The position numbers and the translations under genes are program-made. A stretch of DNA of 64,000 nt from Castor canadensis (lineage: Eukaryota > Chordata > Mammalia > Rodentia > Castoridae): assembly GCF_047511655.1 (NCBI RefSeq), contig NC_133402.1, positions 65,600,951 through 65,664,950 of the forward strand, written 5' to 3'. The notes under the pieces are model-generated. The model was not told the DNA's origin and ran no database searches. It worked only from the letters and a program-made list of their open reading frames with translations. The first letter of the stretch is position 1. Each line of letters opens with the position of its first letter. This document shows positions 37,985 to 47,615 of the stretch, in pieces.

Positions 37985-38475
37985 AGAGAATAATGGCAAC
38001 TATAGGCCCCAGAAAGGGTAGGAAACAAGTCCTGGAAGGAAGCCAGGATTATTTTTGCTCCCATACCTGTGTAGAAACCTGATTTTCAAGAGACTGCTCT
38101 CAGAGCCACTTAATCTGTTGGAGAATGTTGTCTGCATGTTCCTCTACAATGCCTGAAGTGTTTATGTGCAACAAGAAGTATTGGCAATGGCACATCCCAC
38201 TCCTTGTTTAGCCAAAAGAAAATTTAGGGCCAGGCAGTGGTCCATGACCACACAGGCAAGGGATGACAAAGACCTCTGTATGTACATAATGGCAAGGCCT
38301 ACCTGGTCTGAGGTGGCCTTTACTACTTTTATTAGGTTTTTTTTGTAGTTATGTGATCAGCAATCACTCCATAGCTGATTCCAGCTAGGGCTCCAATTAA
38401 TGCTGTTATCCCTAAAACTATTAGAGTAATCTCCCTTTTATCCCTATAGGAAACTGTTTCTGTTATAGTTAGCAT
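37985..38475 (-). pseudogene. Gammaretroviral env TM remnant (minus copy)
   Basis: On the minus strand a hydrophobic ITLIVLGITALIGALAG stretch (fusion-peptide-like) is followed by a CX6CC motif at 38168-38194 and a membrane anchor region near 37990-38060. CX6CC is the hallmark of gamma-type TM subunits. The surface subunit is absent. The frame breaks at the poly-T run near 38338 and at further stops, so no envelope protein can be made. An L1 separates it from its LTR. Confidence 0.75.
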
Positions 38476-39190
38476 TCCCCTTTCCTTCCAAATGGCTGCA
38501 TGAGCATGCAGGATCAGGAAGGGATACTTAGAATCTGTATGGATTTTGACTGTCTGTTCTTTTGACAGTTTTAGCACTTCTGTTAGGGCCACTAATTCTA
38601 CCAATTGAGCACTTGTATTAGGAGGAAGGGGACCTGATGGAGGGTGCCAGATTCTTTTACAACTGCAAACCCTGCATGTCTGACACCATTTTTGACAAAG
38701 GAACTGTCATCAGTGTACAATTCTAGATCTGCCTTTTTAAGGGCTAATCAGTTAAGTCAGGACAGGCAGCATAATTTTCTATAAGCACCTCCTCACATGA
38801 GTGTTTAGGATCTCCATCTGTCTCTTGTAGAAGGGATGCAGGATTTATGCTCTGACAGGTCCTTAAAGTTATTTCTTTCCCTCCCAGAAGCTGGGCCTGG
38901 TATTTAAGTAGACGACTGTCAGATAGCCAAAGTTCTCCTGTTGAGTTTAAAATTCCCCTTAGGTCATGTGGGATATAAATCATTAGGGGGTGGTTTAGGA
39001 TAAGTTTCTGAGCTTCAGGTACAAGAAGGCTTACTGTAGCCATTGTTCTAAGGCATCCTGGCCATTGCTTGCCTACCTGATCTAATTCTTTTCTTAAGTA
39101 TCCTGCTAGCTGGGGAGTGATGCCCCAGAGCTGAGTCAGACTCCCAAGGCCAGTCCTTTCTTTTCATAGACATATAATTGACACTTGTCT
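38476..39190 (-). pseudogene. ERV RNase H remnant (minus copy)
   Basis: The end of pol on the minus strand: a TDSKYPF motif near 38540 and WKERGMLT at about 38475-38500 match the last part of a gammaretroviral RNase H. It is followed without any integrase by the TM segment. Upstream (38744-39043) lies the RT-RNase H connection. Stops and frameshifts are present. Confidence 0.7.
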
Positions 39191-40470
39191 TGCACTGGGA
39201 GACCCAGTGCTCCCTGTCATAAGGGCCTTTTAAAACTTGTGGAATGCATTTTCTGACTTGTCATCCCATTTAATAAAGAGCTGGGGATCCTTCTGTGCTT
39301 CCTGAAGGATTTGGTATAAGGGCCTTGATAGGTCTGCATATCCCAGGATCCAAATTCTACAGTATCCTGTGACCCCCAAAAAGGCCCTCAATTGCTTTAG
39401 AGTTTTAGGTAGAAGAAACATAGGATTGGATGGATTCTATCTTCTCCTAGAACCCTCTTTTTTTCTCCAGGATAAGACCTAAGTATGTAACACTAGACTG
39501 GGCTTTTTCTTTAGAGATTTTATAACCTCTGTCTGCTAAGAAGTTTAGTAAGGACTCAGTGGCTCATGAAATGACAGGCTCCACATTGGTCCACAGAACA
39601 GGAGGTCATCTACATATTGTAGCAGAGGAGCTTGTGGGTATTGCCATTCTGCCAAGTCTTGGGTTAGAGCCAACATAAAGAGGTGGGGGCTGTATTGTTG
39701 GCAATAACGGCGCTGATAGGTTTCAGTTCTTACTGCACCCTTAAGCTTCTGTTTTCCAGGGTCACGGTCCTGACTCAAGTCTAGCTTGAATTCTCCTTCT
39801 GCCCTAATCTCCAATCAGCATGAACCATAAGATTCTAGCCAATCAGATCATGCCGAGTCTCAGTGAGGGGTATTTAAGCACCTGCCCCCGCCCCCTCTTT
39901 TGGCTCTCTGCCTTTCCCACCCGGCAATAAGGAATCTCTTGGCCAGATCACTCCTCTCCACATGGTCACTTTGGGGCCTACATGTCTCTGAATCCCTGGG
40001 GGAGGACAGTGCAGGTGACCTGTCCAGACTTTCTTGTGGGGTCCTCAAAGGCAAAGATAGGTTGACTTTTAGCTTGTAAGGGAATGCAAAAGAAGGCATC
40101 TTTTAAGTCCAAGACAGAGTAGTAAGCAGTACCTGGAGGTGTTTGGGCTAAAAGCGTATAGGGATTTGGAACTACAGGGTGGAGAGGCACTACTGCTTTA
40201 TTGATCAGGCAGAGATCATGGACTAGCCTACATTTGTTAGGTCACTTCCTGACACTGAGAATAGGAGTATTATATGTGCTGGAGCATTCTATTAGCAGTC
40301 TCTGTCTCTTTAAGTCTTTGATTATAGAAATTAGATCCTCCTTAACTTCTGGCTTTAAAGGATATTGTTTTTGATGGGGAAACCAAGAGGGGTCCTTGAG
40401 ATGAATTAGGACTGGAACCACTGTTCACACATGTCCCATGGTATGTCCATCTGTCCACCCATAGGGTCTA
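39191..40470 (-). pseudogene. ERV reverse transcriptase remnant (minus copy)
   Basis: The RT is recognisable from the minus-strand pieces VLDLKDAFFCIPL (about 40080-40120), VLPQGFRD ending at 39984, and LLQYVDDLLF (about 39600-39625, catalytic YVDD). The thumb/connection LRAFLGVTGYCR lies at 39330-39400. A 287-bp solo LTR is inserted between GFRD and the next SPHLF. YVDD is typical for gammaretroviruses. Frameshifts separate the pieces. Confidence 0.85.
39691..39987 (+). mobile_element. Solo LTR inserted in the ERV RT, with target duplication
   Basis: TGTTGG...CTACA at 39696-39982 has the TG...CA ends of an LTR and is flanked by TGTAT (39691-39695) and TGTCT (39983-39987). Plus-strand order: a CCAATCAG box (~39838), TATTTAAG (~39870) and AATAAGG (~39925). 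'ggcgctgata' near the start recalls class II (IAP-like) LTRs. Removing the insert restores a collinear RT reading order, which supports the boundaries. Confidence 0.75.
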
Positions 40471-40479
40471 CTTGTTCCT

Positions 40480-40800
40480 CTATGGGGCAAGCAAAAGTAC
40501 TGTCCTGAGGGTAAAAGGAGCTGTAGCCCCAGTTTAGTTAGAAGGTCTCACCCTAGCAGAGGAGTGGGGATTTCTGGGACAATTAAAAAGGAGTGACAGA
40601 AGTGGAAATCTCCCCAGGAGCAGGTGAGAGGCTGAGTGAAATAATGCTCTAGGGGCTGGCCTGATATGCCCCAAACTGTAATTTTTTTTGAGGACCTGGG
40701 TCTGGGAGAGAAAGAAATAGCTGAGATGCTGGCTCCAGTATTGATAAGGAAGCTGACCATGTGTTTTTCAATAGTAAGTATTGCCCAGGCTCATTTGCTT
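40480..40800 (-). pseudogene. ERV protease remnant (minus copy)
   Basis: The minus strand contains FLINTGASIS, aligned with the D-T-G-A active site of retroviral aspartic proteases, but with Asn in place of the catalytic Asp. A distal PTPLLG follows. The loss of Asp fits decay. It lies between gag nucleocapsid and RT, as in gammaretroviruses. Confidence 0.75.
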
Positions 40801-42279
40801 TTATGGTAGTTACAGGAGCCTGGATGGAAGGCCCTGGGACCTGTCATTGGGTGGAAGGCTCTGGCCCCAGTTCCCCTGGGAACCAAGGACAGTATGCCTT
40901 CCAATGTTATCCCTGACAAATGGGGCAGGTTCCTGGGGGTGGCTTCCTCCAGGGGCACTCCCTCCTAAAATGGCCTGCCTGATAATATGGAAAGCATGTC
41001 CTAGGGTTTGAACTCTGCCCCAGTGAAGCCTCCCTGAGCTCTGCTATCAGAGCCTCCTGTTGTTTATCCTTTCTCTTTTCTCTCTCCAGGGCCTTCTTTT
41101 CTTTTTCTAAGTCCCTATTATAGTATATGGATGTAGCTACACGGACCAATTGGTCTAGACCTCTGCTACCTTCAGCCACCAGTTTCTGAAGCTTTTTATG
41201 GATATCTAGGGCTGACTGTGTTAGAAATTTATTTTTTAGGATGATTCCTCCTCCTGTGACTCTGGCACAATGTTGGTAGGCTTTTGTAAAGTCTCTGTAG
41301 GAAAGCTACCGGGGTTTCTAAGTGTCCTTGCTGTACAGCTGTGACTTGAAGGTAATTAAGATTTTATCTTGGCTCTCCTTAGACCCTCAAGAATGCAGTG
41401 GATGAAATGGTTTTTACTCCATTCCTCCTTGTCATATCAGGGTCCCACTTAGTGTCTTACCTAGGTACTGTGTGATCTGTTGGAATTGGGAATCGAGATT
41501 CCTTTTTAGGTATCCAGTGTCTTTGTCTTTCTTTTCCCTCCCCCTCCTCCTCCTGTGAGGGCTCAGTCTGAGACAGGCCTGTAGGGCCAGATTTTCTAAA
41601 TGATATCATCTCTGGCTTTGACTGCCTGATCTAGTACCTGCTGTTTCTCCAGAGGAGTAAGGGTCTGAGATAGCAATAGCATTACATCTTTCCAGCTCAG
41701 TTCAAAGTTTTGGCCGACTTCTCTAAATGCCTAGATATACTGATCTGGATTTTCTGTGCAATTTCCTAAATCCTTTTTTATTTCTTTAAGTTCACTCAGT
41801 CTAAAAGGAATGTGATCCTTATCCCCTCCAGGAATTAACTGGAGAGGGTAGAGCCCTGGAGGATGATGTCTGGTGTATGAGGTAGCTGGGTAAAGGGGAA
41901 GAGGGGGAGCTGATGGAGTATCAAATGGGTTCTTTGGTTCCTCAAGGGAGTTTGGGAGCTTTCTGCAAAGGGTATCTATCCTGCATTTGTTCAGCCATTC
42001 TGGGTGGTCTCTGAGGAAAAAGAACAGTTGAACATATGGAAATTTGGTTTGCTTTCCCTCCTTTTTACAGAACATATCTAACTGAAGAATGGTATTATAA
42101 TTAATGCTCCCTTCTTCTGACCATCTTTCCTCATCTCCCAGAGGATACTGTGGCCACGACTGGGTGCAATAAAACTTGAGTTGCTTTTGCTGAAGACTTT
42201 CTGGATCAAGATCTTTCAAATGTTTTAATAAGAAGGCAAGGGGGGATCCTTCCTGGATCCTTGAGACTTGATTCCCCAT
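40801..42279 (-). pseudogene. ERV gag remnant (matrix, capsid, nucleocapsid)
   Basis: Matrix starts at 42279 with MGNQVSR (Gly-2 for myristoylation) and stays open for 182 codons to 41731, including FPYVQLFFFLRDHPEWL. The capsid part (about 41200-41750) is broken. The nucleocapsid region (40907-41179) has the charged EKEKKALEREKRKDKQQ helix seen at the gammaretroviral CA-NC border. It then has a single zinc-knuckle-like CFPYYQAGHFRREC in which the second Cys is Tyr. This domain order and the single knuckle point to a class I (gamma) ERV. Confidence 0.85.
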
Positions 42280-42333
42280 ATAAAAAGGGAAACAAGGAAA
42301 AACTGGTCACTTTAACAGAGGTTTCTCCTTTTA
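42280..42333 (-). other. Gamma ERV leader, first part
   Basis: Short untranslated stretch upstream of the gag ATG. It is cut at 42333 by the class II ERV and resumes at 46445 on the other side. It ends with the CTTTTA target copy at 42328-42333. Confidence 0.6.
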
Positions 42334-42930
42334 TGTTGGGGACCAGGTATGTCCCTAGACTGGGAATAATGGAGCTTGCACAGCCTCTCCATATAGGAGT
42401 TTGCACAGCCTCTCCAAGTAGAAGTTTGCACAGCCTCTTCTACCATAATTTTCCCACTACCTGGTGTCTTGACCTTTGTTCTCACATCTCCTTGAAGAAT
42501 ACAACCTGCTGTGTCTGCATACCAGCCCCCTTATGTAAAACAGATAAAGTACCAGAACTGTTAGGAAACTCCCTGATGCCACATTTATCAATACCTTAGA
42601 CAAGGTGTTCTGCAAGCCTTGATGATTCCAGAACTGATGAGTTGTAATTAAGCTTCATTAGCCTTAGGAAAATTAGCCCACCAGACCTCATTCCTTTCAC
42701 CTTGTATCAGGAATTTTTAAAGCTTGATTTTTACCTGAGTCTTTTCCTTGTACTGACCTAATAAAATAAACACTCTGGCTCAGGTAGGCGCTCATATTTC
42801 CCATCAGGAACGTGCAATCCTCCTGATACTAGCGTTCTGTTGTAAGTCTGTATGTTTGTGTGTGTTTTATTTCTCATTCCCCATCGCTCTTAGTCAGGCT
42901 CACGCAGAATACCCATGCAGGCCAGGGGAA
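42334..42930 (+). repeat. 5' LTR of the class II ERV
   Basis: About 597 bp, starting TGTTGGGGACC. It contains three 25-bp tandem repeats (42371-42445, 'ggagtttgcacagcctctcc') and AATAAAATAAACACTC near 42761. Its end is homologous to 46346-46438 ('gtctgtatgtttgtgtgtgtttta' to 'caggctgggg'). Confidence 0.75.
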
Positions 42931-42931
42931 G

Positions 42932-42950
42932 TGACACCCAACCTTGGGGC
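42932..42950 (+). promoter_or_regulatory. Primer-binding site, tRNA-Lys type
   Basis: TGACACCCAACCTTGGGGC sits one base after the LTR end. It fits the Lys-1,2 type site with CpG-to-TpG/CpA decay plus further changes; this use of Lys is typical for betaretrovirus-like ERVs. Compared with the pattern from memory. Confidence 0.6.
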
Positions 42951-45234
42951 CTGACTACAAGAGAACTCATTGGATAAGGTGAGGGAATGCTCTCTGAAGG
43001 ATGAGTCCACAAGGAAAATAAGGTAAGGGTAGAGCGAAATTCTGAATATAGTTGGGAGTAATAAATATGGGACAAACTAGATCTAAAGAAAGAGATCGCT
43101 ATGTACGTATGTTTAAAATTAGAGGTAAATCTAAAGTCTTCAATGGTCTAAGAGTGTACTCGAAATTAATATAATTGTTTTGTGTTTCATTGTGCAAATT
43201 TTGTGTATATTAATGTAATTGTTTTGTGTTCCATTGTGTGAGTTTTGTGTATGTCTACAGTATGATTAACTCTTTAGAGACAAAAATCTAACACCTATGG
43301 CAACAATCTTATTAAAAACTGAGACTGACTCAAAACACTATTCCTAAAATTGATTCTTGCCTCAGCTGTTAAGCTGCCCAAAATGAGTCCTAAAAGAACA
43401 GAATGGGAAACTTCTCAATCTGCTCCTAAAAAAAAAAAATTAAAAAAAAAAGTAATCAATGTACTTGTGGCCACTTAGTTAATTTTTACATGTTCTTGAT
43501 CTCTTTAATCTATGTGTGCTTAAGCTGACATTTATGGCATGCCTAATTTAAAACCTCTTTTACATATGTGTATATTTAAACATCTTTAGGAGGATTTTTA
43601 TTATAAAATTATTGTAAAGAAATACAATAATTTCTGTTCTCTTCTCCCCCCCACCACTTCTGCTGCTACTTTTAAGAAAAAACAGTTTTTCAAAGGTTAT
43701 ATCACAATGAGGTCTAATTAATTACAGGCATTATTTTATGGACAGTAACCTTAATTTGTTTCATTTTGTCATAGGTGTAATTTACATTCAATTCTTTTAT
43801 AATTAGATTTATTGACAAAAGGTGTCTTTAAAAATAAGGCTAATTGAAAAATAATTTTATTTAAATTTAAAATTCTTATGAAAGTTATTTTTAAATACAA
43901 GTTACAAAGTGAACAAGTAGAAAGGATGTAGATAGGTATTGAGTGTGTATTTTGGGAAAAAGTTAAAGGAAAAAAAGGAATGTTTTCAGATGAGAAAGAT
44001 TTTGTAAAGAAGGGTTTGTCTTAAAGATTGTTTCAAATATGGAGAGGAGGGATAAGGACAAACCATCAGAGGGTTTAGTATGTTGTATGAAGGTCGGAGT
44101 AAGTTTTCAAAGTGTATAATGAAAAGCTTTGGTGTGTGATAAAAGTTAAAGTTGAATATAATCTAAGAGTTGCCTAAAAGAATGTTTTTAGGGTCATGTC
44201 AGACTAAAATCTAATTCTCTACACCCATAAGATAACAATGCTATCTTAATATTATTCTGCTCTGAGTAACATCTACAAAAAATTGTTGTAGGGAAAGATT
44301 TTATCAAAGTAATTACTTGTGTTTTTTGTTGATGTCAAGCTTTAGTACTACTAAATCAGAGTTCACTTATGTATTTTCTCATGCAAAGTTCTCTAAAATG
44401 ACCACCTTATAACTGTCTTCTGTGTCTATGCTTTATCTAACTATGGTACAAACATGTACGAAGTTTAAAGTGTCAGTTTATGTAAAATAATGAGCTAAAG
44501 CTCTATTTTATCCAAAAGTGTTACGTTTAACTGACCAGCTAAAGTTGTTTATCCAAAAGCATTACATCTAAACCTTTGACATATGAAATGCTTAATGAAA
44601 CTTTTGGCAGGTGTGCTGTTTATAATCAGTAACATTCAGAAAAACTTTGCCATTTGAGCAATCCTGTTACTTAAAATCTGGCCTATACTAGTTTTAGTCA
44701 ATAAGTGTTACTGTATATGTATAAAATGTAACTATACATCAAAAAATAAGGCTATTTGGGATCACAGGCATTAGCTTCATAACTTAAAGAGATCTAAAGT
44801 TAACGATGATAGACTTTTACAAATTTGTGTCCACGTGTTCCTAATTATAACAAAGAGCATTAGTGCTGCTGTTTTAATACTATCAGTCATAATTATTCTC
44901 CTAAAAATACAGTCTGCAATGAAAATAACTAAATGTTCTGACAATTCCCAAACTACTTTTCAGTATTTTAACCATGGCTATACTAAGTCTTTTCATTCTC
45001 AGTCTGGGTCCTTCTTCAGAGCATTTGCAATTACCCAGTATCTATTTTCAATTGAGTCAGCCTTCTAAATATTTACTTTTGTTGGCTTTTTTCAAAACCT
45101 TTAACTGTTGTCTGTTGACATTCTGCAGCATTTTTAAGTTGTCAGGATATCATCTATAGTCCAGCCAGAACTAAAAATAGATGCCAGGTAAGCCCACTTC
45201 TTCTAAACTTCTTTTGTTGTTTTTAATTTAGCCA
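42951..45234 (+). other. Decayed interior of class II ERV, no coding match
   Basis: A+T-rich, with no gag or protease motif. A ~45-bp tandem duplication with 'taattgttttgtgtt' and 'ttttgtgtat' lies at about 43168-43260. A splice-donor-like 'aaggtaagggtag' near 43020 follows the leader. Either the gag part is unrecognisable or this is foreign sequence. Confidence 0.4.
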
Positions 45235-46345
45235 AATGGGCCTTATTGTAGCTCCAGATAAGGAGCTATCCATCCCAAAAAATAGAAATATTCCACAAAG
45301 ATAATTTAAAAACTTTAAATGATTTTCAAAAATTTTTAGGTGATAGGTGGACTATCCACCCCCCAAAAATAGAATTCCACAAAGATGATTTAAAAATTTT
45401 AAATGATTTTCAAAAATTATTAGGTGATAGAAATTGGCTACATCCTGCCTTAAAACTTACCACCTGTGAACTGTCTCCTCTCTTTAAAATTTTACAGGGA
45501 GACACTCAACCATCATCTCCTAGATAGCTCACACCAGAAGGTCATATGGCCCTGGCTAAGGTTGAATGAGCTATTCATAACTCTCAGAGAACTTGTGTTG
45601 ATTATTCTCAACGAATACAACTTCTTATTTTACCTTCTGCAAGTCTACCCACAGGAGTTCTTTGGCAGACTCAGGGAGTGCTACAGTGACTACATTTACC
45701 TCACTCCCCTGTTAGAGTCATCACTCCTTACCATAATATGGCAGCAAAATTAATATCCATGGGACATTTTTTCACTGTACAACTGCTAGGACTAGAACCA
45801 TCCCTTATTATTGTCCCACTTACCAAAGAACAACAGGTGTGGTTATGGCGCACTGATACCATGTGGCAAAATGCATTAGCAAACTTTACAGGACAGCTTG
45901 GAGAACATTTGCCTTCCTCTAAACTTCTTAATTTTGCTCCTTAACATGATTTTATATTTCCTCACAATATCCGAGAGGATCCTATACCTCAGGTTCTTGT
46001 GATTTTTACTGATGCTTCAGGATCTGGAAACACTGCTTACTTTTCCTCTCAAGGACAAAAGGTTGTACAACTAGGTTTTCCCACTGCTCAGCGTGCTGAG
46101 CTTCAGACAGTTATATTGGCTTGTCAGGACTTTGCTCATGTTCCTTTTAATTTGTATACAGATAGTGCATATGTTTATGGAGTACTTAAGAGTATTGAAA
46201 CTGCTTATTTAGGACCTACTAATGATGAACAGCTTTTTCATCTCTTCCATGAGCTAAGGGCTTTATTACAACAGTGCCAACATCCCTATTTTGTGGGCCA
46301 TCTCGGGTCCCACTCTGGCCTTCCTGGGCCTTTGGCAGAGGGCGA
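45235..46345 (+). pseudogene. Class II ERV pol remnant (RT connection and RNase H)
   Basis: The RT thumb/connection is spread over frames at 45235-45944, including the LLILPSASLPTG-type segment after frame correction in the reading order. RNase H is readable at 45999-46345 with FTDASGSGNTAY, RAELQ and LYTDSAYV, which give the first three catalytic carboxylates (D, E, D). It ends SHSGLPGPLAEGD. The domain order and motif style are betaretroviral. An 84-bp unit is tandemly duplicated at 45263-45430. Integrase is missing, and the sequence passes directly into LTR sequence. Confidence 0.8.
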
Positions 46346-46438
46346 TTGTTGTATGTCTGTATGTTTGTGTGTGTTTTAGTTCTCATTCCCTGTCACTCTT
46401 GGTTAGGCTCACGCAGCATACCCACGCAGGCTGGGGTA
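46346..46438 (+). repeat. 3' LTR remnant of the class II ERV
   Basis: Only the distal end of the LTR is present, aligned with 42838-42930. It is joined to RNase H sequence by a deletion covering integrase, env and U3-R. Confidence 0.75.
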
Positions 46439-46444
46439 CTTTTA

Positions 46445-46585
46445 TCTAGGAGTCCCCAGATGAGGAGAAACTCTAGTGGGAGCGGGCATCCTTCTCTCCC
46501 TTGCTCCTTCCACTGCCACTTGTGGGTAAAGTCATGGAGGATTTACAGATGTTTCAGGTGCACCCACCCCCCCTGAAGTGATCTT
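46445..46585 (-). other. Gamma ERV leader, second part
   Basis: If the class II ERV and one target copy are removed, this stretch is continuous on the minus strand with the leader at 42280-42333. It shows a 'ctcatctggggactcctag' type sequence upstream. No LTR follows; an inverted TM-bearing fragment begins instead at about 46590. Confidence 0.5.
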
Positions 46586-46589
46586 TGAC

Positions 46590-47235
46590 CAATCTCTATG
46601 CAGATTCTAAGTATCCCTTATGCTCATGCAGCCATTTGGAAGGAAAGGGGAATGCTAACTACAACAGAAACAGTTTCCCAAAGGGATGAAAGGGAGATTG
46701 CTCTAATAGTTTTAGGGATAGCAGCATTAATTGGAGCCCTAGCTGGAATCAGCTATGGAGTGATTGCTGATCACATAACTACAAAAAAACCTAACCAAAG
46801 TAGCAAAGGCCACCTCAGACCAGGTAGGCCTTGCCATTATGTACATACAGAGGTCTTTGTAATCCCTTGCCTGTGTGGTCATGGACCACCGCCTGGCCCT
46901 GGATTTTCTTTTGGCTAAACAAGGAGCGGGATGTGCCATTGCCAATACGTCCTGTTGCACCTATATAAACACTTCAGGCATTGTAGAGGAACATGCAGAC
47001 TACATTCTCCAACAGATTAAGTGGCTCTGAGAGCAGTCTCTTGAAACTCAGGTTTCTACACAGGTATGAGACCAAATAAAATCCTGGCTCCCCTCCAGGA
47101 CTTGGTTCCTACCCTTTCCAGGGCCTATAGTTGCCATTATTCTCTTGCTTGTGTCAGGGGCTTGCATTTTAAACTTACTTGTCATGTTTGTTTCTTCTCA
47201 CCTAGAATCCATCAACTACAAATGCCCTGATGGAG
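46590..47235 (+). pseudogene. Gammaretroviral RNase H end and env TM (plus copy)
   Basis: Inverted paralogue of 37985-38540. It starts inside the RNase H ('gcagattctaagtatccctt'), lacks 11 bp found in the minus copy, then passes to the TM through the same junction. The hydrophobic stretch near 46700-46760 and the CX6CC motif (46932-46958) are present. Frameshifts and stops, for example at 46916 and 47027, destroy the frame. No surface subunit exists. Confidence 0.75.
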
Positions 47236-47615
47236 ATGAAAATGACCTACTATCGTGGTCCCCTTGACAATCCCTTTCGTGGTCAGCCCTGACACTGCGG
47301 GCCCCTTCATTGCCCCCTGTCAGCAGGAAGCAGCCAAGGAAAAGCCTTGTTTTCCTTATCCCTAACTGCAGTTAGGGAGACCATTGAGAGAGGAGACTGA
47401 AGGATGAACAGCCCGCCCGAGGTCCCAAATGCTGATAAGTGGTCAAGGAGACATCCTTCCTTCCCATGAAACTTCTGTCTGCACATGAGAGACATCTCTG
47501 CCTTCAGGCAATACACAAAAGCTATAAAAACCAAGTCTCCAACCTGACCCAGGGGACCACTGGTTTCCGGGTCCCCCTGCATGCCCCACTATGCATTCTT
47601 TCTCTTCTCTTCTCT
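47236..47615 (+). repeat. 3' LTR of gamma ERV (plus copy), 3'-truncated
   Basis: Homologous to the minus-strand LTR at 33620-34008: 'gagatgaaaatgacctactat', 'tccctaactgcagttaggga', TATAAAAA at 47523-47530 and 'tgcatgccccactatgcattctttc'. Similarity stops at about 47615, before the polyadenylation signal. Confidence 0.75.

Larger units (their letters stand above)
42334..46438 (+). mobile_element. Class II (betaretrovirus-like) ERV, internally deleted
   Basis: The element starts TGTTGGGG and is bracketed by perfect 6-bp repeats CTTTTA (42328-42333 and 46439-46444). Components: 5' LTR 42334-42930, a primer-binding site for tRNA-Lys at 42932-42950, a long decayed non-coding part, pol pieces (RT connection, RNase H) at 45235-46345, and then only the last ~90 bp of the 3' LTR. 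gag, protease, integrase and env are not recognisable. It is inserted in the leader of the gamma ERV. Confidence 0.8.
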
